A stretch of 64,000 bases of DNA from Fennellomyces sp. T-0311 (GCA_025266875.1 JALLLT010000005.1:310001-374000); one strand, 5' to 3'. Counted from the stretch's first letter, positions 31,920-45,820 are shown. Notes: generated from the sequence alone by a model not told the origin. Made by a program: numbers and translations.

Positions 31920-34918
31920 CTTTTTTTCTCAGTGACTCTCAGTACGTGCTGTAATTCGCAATACCTGGAATTGGTATGTAGTGTATTGGGATGGTTGCAA
32001 GTAAGATAATATGTAGATTCGTCCTATCCCTGCATACCTACTGCTACACTGGTTGATGACGATATTGCCATATGATCCAAATGCTTATGAAAGAATGTGG
32101 AAAGCAGTGCACTGAGTCTATTGTATCAAGAGAGCATCACCATGGCAATAATCCCAAAAGCTAGCACTCTCGCTTCTTCATGTCAAATTAATAGAAATAT
32201 AGCATCCGCAAGTTCCGTCTTCTCCAAGTTACACATATTTTACTCGTTGGTTCTCGTCGGACTACCACCTCTAGCAGATATAGCTAGCTACTGTTCCAAA
32301 CTGCTAGGCATGAATATGCATCCAGTTGCAAAGTCTTCAAATTCAATGGAATACGTCGCTGGGATCCCCCATAGTAGCTCACTCAATGCCGCTACCCATT
32401 GGCAAAGACATTTTGTTCGCTTTGCGTGTTACTTACGTATTATCCTTAGAACGTTAGTGCATACACTTGTACGTATCATGAATAGGATTATATGCGATGT
32501 TCAATAATCACATCCATAACTTGTATAACTGGCACTATGTACAGTAAAATATAAGCATTTCTGCTTGTGCATACATCTACCGCGCAGTCTATTCATCTAC
32601 TATCGATGAAAGCTTTAGAATTGCGTGCGTAGGCATATTATCCTAGCATTTTCGGCGTTTTCTGGTTCGTGGCGCTTACGACACATTGCACTATTTAACA
32701 GGGCTCTCGCTATTCTTTTACTTCTCAAGCACGCTGCACACAACCCAGGAGTTTAATACTATTGCTAAAAAGCAACGAGCACAATGTCTATTCTTAGATA
32801 CGACTCTATGTACTTTAGTATAACGTAACCATTCAATTGCGAGGTGGCGATACGAGATGGGCTATCTGAAAATATGGAGTTAAATATTACACGCTACTCG
32901 CACAATCCGTTAAAACAACTTTACAATTTTTAAATTTATAATCAGAGATGCAGTAACTGATCACTCGACGTATATATTTAGGTCAGACATTGTTGTAATG
33001 CTACATGATATCGCCACGTTGCGTTGAATCCTAACGTAACCCGACGAACCTCTTATGCCTTTTGAAAGGCCCTTTATCCAAAATCTATCGCAACAGTCTT
33101 TTACAGATCCCAGTAGCTTTGTCATGCCCATCCTTTGATCAGCACGAGAGCCACTTCCATAACCCTACGGTACAGAAAGTCTGCCTCTCCGTTGACTTGC
33201 CTTTTGAATTTCCGTATATCCTCTTCGCCGCTGCCAACAGCTCAAAGGATCAGCGATTGGAGTATACGGTGCGGCATGGGCACATTAATCTCTGAAGTCT
33301 TGTCGTTATAATTTAAAATGAGCCTCGATCAACTGATTCACAGTGTTCCTACTGTTTCAGCAAAGGGCTTCGGAAAGTCGGTGGCGATCGACTGTCGACC
33401 GTTTGAATCCCAAGACACGTGAGGAAAACAGCACTGTTACGGCTTCTGCGTTGTAATAAACTGATTTGCACTCGACTTGAAACAGTCAAATGTTCATTTC
33501 ACGAGTAAAAATGCCTCCAGCGTGACTTGAGCAATAAAAATTTTGTTTTGGAGCAGCGGACCGCCGGGAGCAAAAAGAGTGGCCAAGTTCTAGACTCTAG
33601 CCTAAAAGGGGAGCGTCCGTGCGCATCTGGTATGACAACATGTCGGCATAACGATAAAAAGTGGTCCAAAAAAATAGTCGTTAAAGACACTTCTTCCAAG
33701 CTTTCACGTCATTCCACATGTCAGGACTGTTATTTTTTGGACTGCGCCTCCCAAAAAACCTATAAAAAGGGAGAAAAATGCTGGCCTTCCTTTTCTCTTT
33801 TCTTTTTTTTTTCTTAAAACTGGTGTTTACACTGGAGATTGGTTGGTACGCGGAAAAGCGAAAACAACTGCTGCTTGTTGTCAAACAGGAGCGCACTTCA
33901 TAATGCCACAGGAGCGCTGAGTCTTGGGATTCATATGCCGGAACTAAGCTGTCTATGACTGCTTTCGCCGGGCCAAGCAGCCGGGCTGAGCATTCTTGAC
34001 TTTGCGAGGCTGGTCTTCAAGAGCGACCAAGTAACTTTTCCGTTATGCTGGCGACGTTTTTCTTTTCCTGTTTAGTTTGGCTGTTCTCCTTCTTCCGTCC
34101 TGCAGGGCAGGTTTTCTTCGGAAGCCTGTGGAAGTTGGGGTTAGCCCCGTATATCGGGCTCTCCTAGGGTTGTACGGTAGAACAACTCAAGAGATGAAAA
34201 AAAACGGGGGTTAATATCCAAATAAGAAAATGACAATACAAAACCGAACAGACATTGTTCAGTTTTATGATAGAAGCGCATTTGCTGCTTTAATAAACAG
34301 AAGCGATCCGTGTTTCGATACACGATTGCCCCTGAACTGTGTCACTTTATTGTTGCTGGACTTTATACTTGCGTGGTTTGCTGTGGCCCAACGCGTTATA
34401 CAAGTTTACTGCAGCATCCAGTTTCCTCATTATGAAATCTATTCGAATTCAAAATCGATGTCGTGATACTTAAAGTTCCTGACAAGAAGCTTATCCGCTA
34501 ATCAGGCATCACAACTGCCGTGGCCTGGCCAATCGACAAATCAACGCGAGCATTCAGTCTAAATCGATCCATTCGCGATGCTTCATGTGGAATCCCAAAT
34601 CATATTACGATCCAGCCGACATACTGTGCGAATGGCTCCATGCCGTTTTTCTTGATTAGCTTTCCATTAAAGATGGATTTCGGCGGTCCAGCGCAGCCAA
34701 CAATGTGCGTTTGCATAAGAGTCAACCAATCCATCCTTACTTTTTTCATGAACACTGAGTTTATTAGTTTCGAGACATGGATCAACAATACTTTACAATT
34801 GGAATCATATCGTCAAACACGGCTATGAATGATAAAATAGCTGGCCCGGTAAAAGTACAGAAAAAACGGTGGGCCAGATGCAAGATAGGATGAAAAGATG
34901 TATAGAATGACAAAATAA
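31920..34918. other. Spacer with orphan open stretches
   Basis: No intact gene identified. A protein-like frame ends at 33295 (see separate entry). A TATA-like CTATAAAAAG followed by a long pyrimidine tract lies at about 33758-33820. A minus-strand frame near 34788-34510 reads through one stop and looks like decayed coding. Confidence 0.5.
33062..33295 (+). pseudogene. Orphan coding-like fragment
   Basis: A 77-codon open stretch without ATG start that reads like a real protein end (FDQHESHFHNPTVQK, VDLPFEFPYILFAAANSS) and stops at 33295. No upstream exon with a fitting donor was found and no family is recognised. It could be a last exon or a captured gene fragment. Confidence 0.25.
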
Positions 34919-37900
34919 TTAGCTTGTAACCGTCAACGATTGTTGATTCACGAGCTCGCGGTACGTTCCATTCAACTTGAGAAGCTCCCAGTGAGTGCCT
35001 TGTTCAATCACTTGGCCGTTCTTGACCACGCAAATCAAATCGGAATCCTGTCAATAGTCAATTTTAGCAAGGCCATCATACGTAGTAAACGCGCATAGTT
35101 TTGCTTTACCTGGATCGTAGATAGTCGATGAGCAATGGTAATCGTAGTACGCCCGCCTTCACTCAAGACCTTGTCCAAGGCCGTTTGCACCAGCTTCTCG
35201 GACTCACTGTCCAATGCAGATGTGGCTTCGTCTAACAACAAGATCTTGGGTTTCCGAATCCATGCGCGAGCAATAGCAATGCGTTGCTTCTGACCGCCGG
35301 ATAGTTGGGAGCCCTTGTCACCAACTCGGGTATCATAGCCTTGCGGCAAGCTCGCAATGAACTGATGGATGTTGGCTGCCCGACATGCTTCCTCGATTTG
35401 CTCCTGAGTCGCTTGTCCATTCTCAAGACCGAAACGGATATTGTCACCAATCGAGAGATCAAACAATATTGGCTCTTGACCCACCCATGAAATGTGCCCA
35501 CGAAGATTTGCCAGCGTAAATGTATCCACGTTGTGTTCGTCGACACGCACCGCGCCACCTTTCGGATCATACCATCGCAAAAGCATGCCAATCGTTGTAG
35601 ACTTGCCACATCCACTGGGACCGACGAGCGCAATGGAAGTGTTGGCCTTGCCATGGAAACCAAATTTGCCTTCGAATACGGGGTTGTTGGGTCGTGCCGG
35701 GTATGCAAAGGTGATGTTTTCGAATTCAATATCGCCCTTGACGGTATCTGGCTCGATGCCTTCGAGATCTGGATCAATTTCAGGTTCTCGTTCAAGAACC
35801 TCAAAGGTCGAGATGGCGGAAAATTTGGCCTTGGCAAAAGTAGCGGCGAATGCACTACCTCGACCGATGTTGGTAGCGGTGATCATGATCACCATCATGG
35901 AGACAAACATATCTTGAAAGTCTACCCGGTTATCCATGATCAATCGTACGCCAGCGTAGAAAGCGATGGCGTTGGTATACATATTGAAACAGCGGAAGAG
36001 GGCGTGACCGATGGATGCCAAGAGAGCCTTGCGTATAGCGAGCTTGTGTGGATACTCGGTCGCCTTGTAGTACTTGTTTTCAAAGTGGGATTGCTTGTTG
36101 AGTGCGGCAATGGTTCGGATTTCCTTGATGGCCTCGCCAGCGACTTCACCGCTCTGTGCATTCGCCTTTTTGGTACTGTCTTCGAAATTATTTTGGACTC
36201 TGGATTCTGAACCGGTGGCAGCAACCATAAACGGTGATACACACAGGATGATCAACGTCAATATCCAGCTGTATGCAAACGCAATACCGAGACCTATTAT
36301 TGACAAAGTCAGTATGCTGCCATCCGTCGAGATTTTGCAATGCTATGTACCTGTACAAGCCGTAAAGATAATCTGCAAAAAGTCGCCCCATGATTTCGTG
36401 ACCATCTCGTTGACGTTCTTTGCATCCACAGCAAGTCTGGTGGTCAAGGCACCCATGCTGTTCTCTTCTTGATCAAAGTAGCCAACTTCTTGTCGCATAT
36501 ACGCACGGAACAGCATGCCTCTGAGTCTTTCGGTGAAGCGTTCTCCGGCAACCTCAAAAGAGATTGTCTGGACCGAGAACCCGATGAATGCAGCGATACC
36601 GATGACGACAAACAGGAAAGCGTACAAGTTGGTACCCTGAACGGGTCCAGGATCGATTTGGTCGCGCATTGTAGGATCTGTCAGGAAGACGATCACTTGA
36701 GAGAACGAAAATGCAAAAATGGGAAACGAAACACCAGCGAGGGCGGCACCACAGCAGCCAAGCGCCATCAATGGCCATTCAGGACGCATCATACTGAGAA
36801 CCTTGAGCACCGGCGCCTTTTGTTGCTTGGCCTCCTTGCGACTGGCCTTTTGTTTCTTGAGCTTCAGTTCAAACGCATCGACCGACGAAGCGACACTCAT
36901 ACGATGGCCATCTTTGAGTGCTTTGGCGCGCAGTTCTTCGTCTTCCTTTTCATCCATGTACCGTTCATCTGCTTGCTGTTGGAGTTCCGCCTTTTCCTGC
37001 TGCAACAAGTCTTCTGCACCGTTTTCGTCGACAACTTGCTCCGTAGTAGCAATTTGCTGTTTCTTGACCAAACCGGCATATACGCCACCCTTTTCGATGA
37101 GTTGCTGATGATTGCCTTGTTCGATCAACTCGCCCTGCTGCATGACAACAATGAGATCGGCATTTCGGATGGTAGACAGACGATGCGCAATGACAATGGT
37201 GGTACGGTTGGCTGCAGCAGCATCCAAAGCGTGCTGCACCAAACGCTCTGACTGGGTATCGAGGGCAGATGTGGCCTATTCGTGGGCAAGTATAAGTTAG
37301 TAACTGGATGATGGTTTAAGGTGTGCTCTCTCTCTCTCTCTTACCTCGTCCAACAACAGGATTGTTGGGTTCTTGAGGATGGCTCGTGCAATGGCCACAC
37401 GCTGCTTCTGTCCACCAGATAACATGCCACCATGTTCACCCACAAGCGTGTTGTAGCCCTGGGGAAGCTGGCTGATGAAGGTGTGGCAGTTGGCTTTCTT
37501 GCAGGCTTCAATGATATCGTCCTGTGTAACCTTCTCTGGATCAGCGACGCCCATCAACAAGTTCTGCTTGATTGACATGTTGAACAGCACCGGTTCCTGG
37601 CCGACAACACCAATCTGTTGACGTAACCATCGTATATTGTATGACGACAGTTTATTGCCGTCGAGAATGATTTCACCGGAAAGCGGGTCGTAGAAACGTT
37701 GCAGGAGCTGGATAGCCGTAGATTTCCCTGATCCACTTGCACCGACGAAAGCAACAGTCATGCCAGGTCGAATCTTGAGCGACAGATCCTTGAGAATAAC
37801 CAGATCAGGACGTGTGGGATATTTGAACTTGACATTTCGAAATTCAATGTCACCGTGGAGGACAGAAGGAGTCAAGCCTTGTTCGTTATCCGGGTCGATC

Positions 37901-39054
37901 TCCGGTATGCGATCAATTGTGGCGTAGATATTGTGTGCTGCACCGCATGCACTGGAGACTGCAGACAAGTTGGGAGGAACTTGAAGAAGTGACATGGAAC
38001 CCATCATCATGGACATAAACACGACCAGAACATTGGGGCCGTCGAATTCGCCCGATTTGACCAAACGCGAACCGAACCAGAAAGCAATACTGTACGTGCA
38101 GAAAATGACCATCATAAATGTGCCAAATCCGACACCAAGCACAATACCGCGTCGGATACCCACTTTTCGTGCCTTGACAAGCTCCGTTTTGAATCTTTGA
38201 GAAAAGCGTTCTTGGAGCGAGAAGCTGTAGACAGTGCGCAGACCTGAAAACACTTGCTCGGCAATCGAGCCGGCGTCAGCGTACGAAGTTTGCACTTTTT
38301 GAGTGTATCGTGTGATGAGAATTCCCATGGTAGCACCGGTGCCTAGCAACACTGGCATGGTAGCCAGCATCACCAGCGCCATTTTCCAGCCTTTGACGAA
38401 CGCCACAATGTAACCACTGGTGAATTGCGCAAAACTCAGTATCAAAAGGCCGAACTTTTCGGAAATGCCATCCTGAATGGTTTGTGTGTCAGCCGCCAAT
38501 CGTGTTGTTAGAGAACCCTCCTCGGCCTTGTCGAACCAGCTCATATCTTGCCGCAGCACTGCATGAAGATACAGCATGCGAATGCGTCGCGTTTGATTTT
38601 CGCCTGTCATGATCCAGAAGCTGTTGGCAAAGTAGGAGGCAATCAGTACCGCCGTACCGAGATACACTAATATCAAGATCATGGGTCGTGTTTCGTCGAG
38701 CAACATGGATGGATTCGTCAGGGCATCAGCGAGGTTGCGCAAAAAATCACCGAAGATAACGATGGAGATGGGCTGGATGGCGCCGGAGAACAATGACCCG
38801 ATCATAGCAAGAATGATGAATACTCTGTCGCGCGGTGTGCTGAATCGAAACAATTGGAGAATCGATACGGATGGCTTCTTTTCTTTCTTTTTCTTTTTGC
38901 CATCATTGGTTTCTTTGGTGGATGCTGCTTTGCTGATCTGACGTTGGATCTTGTCAATTTCTAGTTGTTGGAGCTCCTTTTCCGTTGTATCCATCTTTTG
39001 GATGGGGCTGCTGTCCAGTGAGGCCAACCCAGACTTGGTCTCGTCGGTTTCCAT
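34919..39054 (-). CDS. Full-length ABCB (MDR/P-glycoprotein-type) multidrug transporter, copy A
   Basis: Full ABC transporter (TMD-NBD-TMD-NBD), about 1,300 residues, like fungal Ste6/MDR and animal ABCB1. ATG at 39054 opens a Lys-rich cytosolic N-terminus. TMD1 has [30 protein letters not shown]1 has Walker [18 protein letters not shown] signature and ILLLDE Walker B, where an intron with a (GA)n tract (about 37276-37343) interrupts just before the D-loop ATSALD. TMD2 follows, with an intron before [16 protein letters not shown]2 has [17 protein letters not shown] and [15 protein letters not shown]. The end is [20 protein letters not shown], stop at 34919. Both ATP sites look intact. Such pumps export lipids, mating peptides or drugs. 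Substrate is unknown. Paired with inverted copy B at 61947. Confidence 0.93.
37129..37907 (-). repeat. Gene-conversion tract shared with copy B (63100-63878)
   Basis: Compared base by base with the second ABC gene, these 779 bp differ at one position, equivalent to 63651. The intron and its (GA)n microsatellite are included, with equal repeat length. The flanking parts of both genes differ clearly. Confidence 0.85.
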
Positions 39055-42000
39055 CAGAACTGTTGAATGAGGAAGAAAAAGAAAAAGAGGCTGTCATGCG
39101 TAAGGCGGGAATATATATATACGTAAAGGCGCGGATGACAAACTACAGTTTTAGTGAGGACCTTAAATGGAAAACCAGCACTCCCCCCGCAATGGTATCC
39201 GAAATCCACACAACACTTTTTTCATTTTCCGGCAACATGGTTCTTATAGATGAAACGGTTTAGAACATGTTCATATACGTATAAAGTAACGGACGCCTAT
39301 GTTGCTATGAAACCCTTCTACCATATGGATGTTGTACGACGCAAATATTCATTGGATAGGGTTCTCTGTCTTACTTTCCGCGCACATCGTGCGTACAACA
39401 CAGGATGCTTGAGTAACAGAACCCGTATGCTCCGACAACGCGCGTCTAACAATTTTGCTGCCATAGCTTTGAACTCGATGCGTAATCTCATTGTTCATGT
39501 AGACAGCAACTTATTCAGTGTAAGTGATCGACTCACTGTTGTTAATGTATCCCGTCATGCACACAAATGTAAACCGCAGTACATGCTTCACTTCGGCAGC
39601 TGAGTGGAATTCTGCAGTTGACGCATGAACACGCAATTGTGTGGCTCATACCGCACTCTTTTCTTTGATATTCCTCCAAAAGGTAAGCTATCGTGTAATC
39701 TATCATGCTGTTTGATCGGAGTACCGGCCACAGTGGTGTTGGATACCATGTCCACATGGTTCAAAGTGCATTCCAGTATGAATGTCTCGGCGACGAGCCC
39801 GAACGAACGAAAGTCGAATTTTTTTCTGGAAATTATTTTCCTTCCCCGGACAGATTTTCCCATCCAATTTAGGAAAGTACGCGTTGTCAAAACAACAGGC
39901 ATTTCCGCGGACCGAAAAAAAAACACGATGAAACTTTGTTTATCAAGCTGTCGTCACCTTTTCAATTACGTGTATCCCGCCCTGCGTATCTTCCTTGCTG
40001 CGCTGCGCCTCTTTCAAAAAGTGTTTCCCCTTGCATTTCATAAATTACAGTCCACAAGACAACTTGTGAATTGATTTTGATGTTCTCGTTAATCAGTATA
40101 TTTCTATGGCAATGCGTATATTTCTTGGATCAACGGGATTACGCATCGATATACGTAAGCAAATGCAATCACGTTAGGACTAGTCCATGATCTACTGGGA
40201 TTACACGCGCATACCACTATTAAGGAAATATGTCAAACTTTAGGCATCCCTGTGTCACCCGTCGCCTGATGCGATCATCTTAGAAAGATTACGCGTACAG
40301 TACATATTTGAGTTTTGCCAATGGCACTGTCAACACTTTGGATCATAAATAGAATACCAAGAAGGATGTTGCTTTGGCCGATTTGTACCCTGCAAGCAAA
40401 TTTATCGATGACTTGCCAATGCTTTCTACTAAAATTTCTAGAGTTAATTAAGGGTAGATTCGTTCGCAGCACTTTGGTCAAGTGCAACAATGTTAGTGAC
40501 CGCACACAAGTGGTCACGGTCAAGGAACTTTCAGAATTTTTGAAATAGAAAATTCATCAGATGTCCATTTTACCAGAAAAAAAGTATGAGCACAGGTTTT
40601 AATGCCGTTTACGCTTGCACTTGTGCTGTATCAAGTAACCAAGCCTTGCATTTATGAAAATATCAAGCTTTCGGGAATAAGGCAATCATTTCACCAAAGA
40701 GACCAGTTGAAGCAAACATTCTGTATCACCTGATGAAGGTCCGGAACGCGTCTTGTGCTTTATGGCTCTCCGTGGTATTAGTTCTGGGCATAGATTTTCT
40801 GCTTAACCACATGGGTAAAATACTTTGTTTATAAAACAAGTAAAGGTATTCTATGCAAGATCATACGTAGCGTTAGGTCGGTAAATAATAGATGAAGTTG
40901 TCTTGGAAAGACTGAAGTTAGATTTCGTAGTGGTTGATGTAAAAGCAGGCACTTTGTCCCCAAAAGTTGTTGCTTTTTCGGAAAATAGGTAGCCATGCAT
41001 TAGATACAAAGTTAAGCAAACACCATGTCATACAGGACTATTTCTATCCACTCGTATCTTTCTTCACGATGCGGAAGGACCGTAAAGAGATACGGTAAGT
41101 TGTGCCACTGCTACTTTAGCTTATGCGGGTTGATGTGGCTGCAGTAGAGAAGAAGGTGATGGAAACGGCAACTACTGGCACCTACGCTGGTCTAACATAT
41201 ATATATTGCATAGCTCTGAATGCAATTCCACGATTCATTCCAAGTTCAAGACCATGAGAGAACTTGATACAGAAGCACGTTCGCGTAATTGAGACATGAT
41301 CTTACTCCACATCGATAACCAGCTCACTATGCTCTCCTGTGAAGAACTGCCAGGTTCAGCTTGCAATATGGATGTGAACAACGATGAGGGAAAGTGCGAC
41401 AAAACGAGGATGGATTTGTTGCGCGGAGCAGAGGGCTCGAACTCGTTGGAATATCTTGTTCAAGAACTAAAGGCCATAACAGCCCAGACATACGGGTTAG
41501 AACTGACTGTCAGTGGTGCCAGAAAGTTCAGGGACACGTTCATTCATTATACAAAGGGGCATGTCACTCTTTCTGCAACAATTGCATTTCGATGCGTCAC
41601 ACTACTGCCTCCGATGAATGCAAAGTTAGTTTTGTCGGTTGCGTACCTGTAGGTAATTGTCATTGATACCCGTAAGCGGAACAAATCAACCATTTTAATT
41701 TACTGTAATGTTGCCTGATGATGAGCTAACGCAAGAGCTTCATGAACAGAAGTTTTGCACAAAGTACTTTGTGCCGGTGATTATGCCACGCTTTGACGGT
41801 TCGGCAGCTGGCTGCTTTACCCCATGATAAGAATCTAAAATGACTAGTAGTCATGCCACTACAAAACAGTGATTTCTTAATGACTGTCGCACATGCTATT
41901 AGGAAAAATACCAATACACTTAATGATAACGAGCGGGCTTATCATGCCTTTATCCACGCACGACAATTGGACGTTTTGTATAATCTAAGAATATCGTTTT

Positions 42001-42591
42001 GCTAAAATAAAATGTAGTATGTAGCTAGAACGAGAGCACCTACATCGTAAACAAGAACCTCGTTCGTCTAGACCATGATAACTTTGAATGACGTTATACA
42101 TCCAAGCAGTTGGTATGTTGCTTGTTACATCACCAGTAGCGATTTTTTATGCTCATCCCTCCTAATTTGTCTATAGGTCTTAATTACACATTGCAGGTAA
42201 GGACGTTGACGGCCCGCAATCTTCATGTCACGGTCGAAATGGGCTCTATCACTGCCAACCATAAGTAATTTGACAAAGTTTTTCCGCGATCTCGACACCA
42301 TGGAGTACGCCCCACGACACGCAAAAGCGAGACACTTCTGATACGAGCAAACGAGGGTCGAGAACGTGCGGTCGTAATAAACGTCCATGAGCTACGTACA
42401 AGCTATAAAGGCACCAAGTGAACCTGTCCTTTTGGTTATTTCCATCGTTCTATCGTCGTTCGAGTAATCTATAGCTTTAAACCTAGCACTTTCTCACAAC
42501 GATTACAGCATAAGGAGTGTAATATCAGTCTATTTTTACATTACAAAAGATGATTTTTATGTACAACAAATAAGGACGGTGTGCAATGAAT
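39055..42591. other. Spacer with decayed coding-like stretches
   Basis: Open frames at 39250-39603 (+), 39588-39926 (-), 39625-40074 (+), 41296-41652 (+) and 42125-42388 (-) read partly like protein, but overlap on both strands, lack partner exons and match no family I recognise. A Cys-rich stretch at about 41500-41660 (+) resembles a zinc-binding fragment. Best read as mobile-element debris. Confidence 0.45.
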
Positions 42592-43771
42592 TTAAGATTG
42601 TTCTTCATCAGTTTTAATAACCACGGTTTCCATCAAGTCGTCTTCGCCAGCGGGTGACACATTGTTTTCAATGGCGGGCAAGAACGTGGCAAAAGTCAAG
42701 TAACTCGTATGGCCCCGAGTATCCACGGGTGTTCTCGACACCAACATTTTCGTAATTGTTTCCTCCAGTTCCGCCTCCGTCACCTCGTCCGTCTCCTCCA
42801 AAGGTCGCTTTCGACTCTGCTTCTTCTGCACAGCCTTTTGAATCGCGTCTCCAAAGTCCAGCTTGTTGATGGGACTGACATCATGACTCCGAACCAAACA
42901 TTCGTACATTGTGATATCTATGCAACAGTGTTACTTGCCAACGCACACTTCTGTGCCTTTCATTTCAAGGATACGTTACCGACAAAGCCGTTTTCGTTCA
43001 ATGCTTGCACTGATTTGGCCACTTGTTCAATGCACGGGCTAAAAGTACAAATCTTGCCCGTTCGGTGTTGCAGAAAGGCTGCCTTTGCCGAGGCAATTGC
43101 TTCCCATGGCGCAGGCAAGTCCAAGAACACGGCATTCACCGCATCGGTCATACCGAATCCGTCCTTGCACACGTCTCGCTGTTGGATCTGGATAATATCG
43201 GTCAATCCGTGATCGGTGAACTCTTTTTGTGCAGCCGCGGTGCGTTCAGCGTGGTATTCGAAGGTATATAGCTTTCCTGTAGGCTGGATAGTGCGTGCGA
43301 TGGAGTGAGAGAATGATCCACTGCCGGTGCCGGATTCAATGACGCGCGAGCCAGGCTTCATGTCGAGGTATGTTGTGATGAATGAAATATCGGCAATGTA
43401 CAAGATCTGTGTTCGGTGCGGAAGACACAGCGTCCATAACTCGGGTGTCGGGTGTAGCAGATACACAAATCCCTTTTCCGTCAGCGATACCATCTGCACA
43501 CGTTTCTTTAGCATTGTTCCCAGCTCGTGCGAAGCCGTCCTCACCTTAGATCCGTATTCTTTTCCAATCATATCGTCGTGTTTGAATACACCAAACCGGT
43601 TGCGCAGTTCATCGCCTTTCTTGATGAAAATGGATCGCGTGTTGTCTCGTGTCTAGATTAATCCCATTTAGATTTTACCTCGTTTTGTGGCAACAAAGAT
43701 TTAACATTTACGATATACACAAAGACGAGATCGCCTTCTTCAATGTGAGTTTTCCATCCAGTGAACCCCAT
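42592..43771 (-). CDS. TRM61: TRM61, catalytic subunit of tRNA m1A58 methyltransferase
   Basis: Methylates N1 of adenine 58 in the T-loop of tRNAs with the RNA-binding partner TRM6, in the nucleus. ATG 43771 opens MGFTGWKTHIEEGDLVFVYI. An intron (GTAAAT...TCTAG) leads to TRDNTRSIFIKKGDELRNRFG and VFKHDDMIGKEYGSKV, family-typical. The SAM-binding motif is VIESGTGSGSFSHSIAR. The catalytic region is AVFLDLPAPWEAI, and FSPCIEQVAKSVQAL follows. A last intron joins DITMYECLVRSHDV and a basic KKQSRKRP stretch, probably nuclear. Stop at 42592. Length about 340 residues, normal for the family. Confidence 0.93.
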
Positions 43772-44689
43772 GGCTTTTTAAACTTGATCGATCTCGAAAA
43801 AAAAAGTTGTGGCGGGCGGGGTTGGAGTAAAAGTAAAAGAATTTCTGCTGGAATTGAAGGATTGCCACAGTTGCAAGTGGATGGTCTACAGCAACAGTGG
43901 AGGCAAGTATATCCAAGGAATACTTTGAAGCATGTGTTATTCAAAATTAATTCTTGCTACTGCAAGAACGCGCAAGCGCACCTCGAAAGAAGCTATATAG
44001 ACACCACTCAATTGATACGTCAATATCAGACTAGGTAGGAGCATTCCACCGTCGATTTCTTACTTACCTGTATAGGTAGCACCTGAATCCATGAAAAGGG
44101 CAACAGATGATCCATGAAGTAATTCAAAGGGACTGCTTGGATAGATTGGGAGGAGTAGCTGGTGTATCAACACAAGACTGAACGTTCAAGGATCTGCGTA
44201 GTTTATACATACGTGTTGATGTCTACGACGCTACTAAATATGTGACAATACAAAATATGATGTTAGCGAAGAGTGATAAGAGCATTAAAAGCATACGCAG
44301 ATAAATTACGTATGCGTATCATGATCGTACAACTCGAGCTCGGCAATCCGTCTTGTCAAACGGGATGTTGGGTTTGGCCTTGATCCGGAAATACTTGATT
44401 GGGAAGTGCTTTACTTATTGGGGCGCTGAATATATATATATATTCCTGATCTGGAGCGTTATAAAGATTAAAGGGACGTTATATCAAAAGAAATAGCTGA
44501 TAGCATTAGATAGTCAGTAAAGTTATTTATCTCTAAGCAATAGTTATATATGGAAAGAATGTCTATTGGTGAAAGAAGCAGGTATAAAACGATAAAGTAC
44601 GTACTAGTGAACGTCCCAAAAGAAACAGCCTGCAACAATAGATAGAACTGAACACAGATACACTTGCAAATGGAACCATTCCGCATGCA
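43772..44689. other. Spacer upstream of TRM61
   Basis: No gene seen. AT-rich with an ATATATATATAT run at about 44430-44442. Confidence 0.55.
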
Positions 44690-44729
44690 GTTTGAACAAT
44701 CCTGAATAGTCACAATGACGAAAAAATAC

Positions 44730-45082
44730 CTTGTCTATCCTCCTTGGAAAAGCACAAGAAAAAGACATCAGTCTTGCCTAGGGAAAAAAAAATGGATTTT
44801 TTAGTTAGAGAAGAGATATGCATTTTAAGGAAAGAGCTTAGATTTGACAAAATAGACGGATATTAGACATCTCTTTTTTCAGTCGACAATAAAACTTCTT
44901 TATACTCCTTTGTACTTTCTTCACCTCTTTATTACCTTAGCATTTACCTCATTTTGAGTCACGCGTATGAAGGGAACTTTTAGGATAGATAATAGAACTC
45001 GGAGAGGCAGACAAAAGGTCCTAGAAAAAATCAGGCAAGACTGATGTCTTTTTCATGTGCTTTTCTAAGGAGAATAAACAAG
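44730..45082. mobile_element. 353-bp hairpin element (MITE-like) with 50-nt inverted arms
   Basis: Arms 44730-44779 and 45033-45082 are inverted copies matching at about 46 of 50 positions (for example GACATCAGTCTTGCCT against its complement). The internal 250 bp are AT-rich and noncoding. It sits between the first and second cluster of the left 10-bp repeat array, as if inserted there. No clear target-site duplication. An RNA from it would fold into a long stem. Confidence 0.6.
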
Positions 45083-45126
45083 TTTTTCTTCCCCATGAAA
45101 AAAAAATTGTCAATCTGTCTTTATCG

Positions 45127-45193
45127 TGAATCCTGAATAATTCTCAAGATTCTGAATGATCCTTAACGATCCCGAACGATCCTGAATGATCTG
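45127..45193 (+). repeat. 10-bp tandem array, forward (TGAATGATCC-type)
   Basis: Six to seven units of TGAACGATCC/TGAATGATCC, one of them 9 bp. Another partial unit (TGAACAATCT) lies at about 45204-45213. Confidence 0.7.
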
Positions 45194-45820
45194 GGTACTG
45201 TTTGAACAATCTCCATGTCAAGTTTGGAAACTATGCTGGGTGGCAGGCTGTTAAACTGCCCGATTTAAACAGGCTAAGGTAATCTGCGAAAGGTTTCGTC
45301 AGGCACACCAGTACATCGTTGTCAAGCAACTGTTGTCAGCCCATAACGATGTCGGCCAATGAAAAGTTCAAAGTATCAGAGAGACGAAGAACAAGTACAA
45401 AAGACAAATATGTCAACGAGGCTCAAAAAGGTAACCGATTTATTTCAAATTTTGCTCTCTCTATTTATAATTGATGCTTATCCATGATGGGTTTTCCTTA
45501 AGCCAGTATTCCCGTGGATGATGTGTAATGTCAACCTTATTATTGTTGAGCAGTTACGGATCGTGATGGTCGATAGGATGGATGCTGACAGAGCCTATCC
45601 GTGAAGAGACACGTTTGACCTGAAGGTCGCGTACATGAGTAACCTGACTGGCTGGGTATTTGGTAAGCATGAAGCTCAACGTTCCGATGTCGGAAGTGGG
45701 AAGCGGCGGTAAGGATGGAAAGCTCTTATTCGCTGATGGACAGCATAGATAACAAAGAAGCTTGTTAGGGCATGCTTATATTGGATACAACACGAAGGTT
45801 CCTATCCGTAAGCAGTTTGC

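Noticed and set aside
35494..37251. Long plus-strand open frames (238 and 260 codons) at 35494-36210 and 36469-37251
   Set aside because: They are exactly antisense to the ABC transporter, whose minus-strand reading has all ATPase motifs. They are shadows.
43649..44038. 129-codon plus-strand frame upstream of TRM61
   Set aside because: It starts inside the TRM61 5' exons on the other strand and shows no protein family features.
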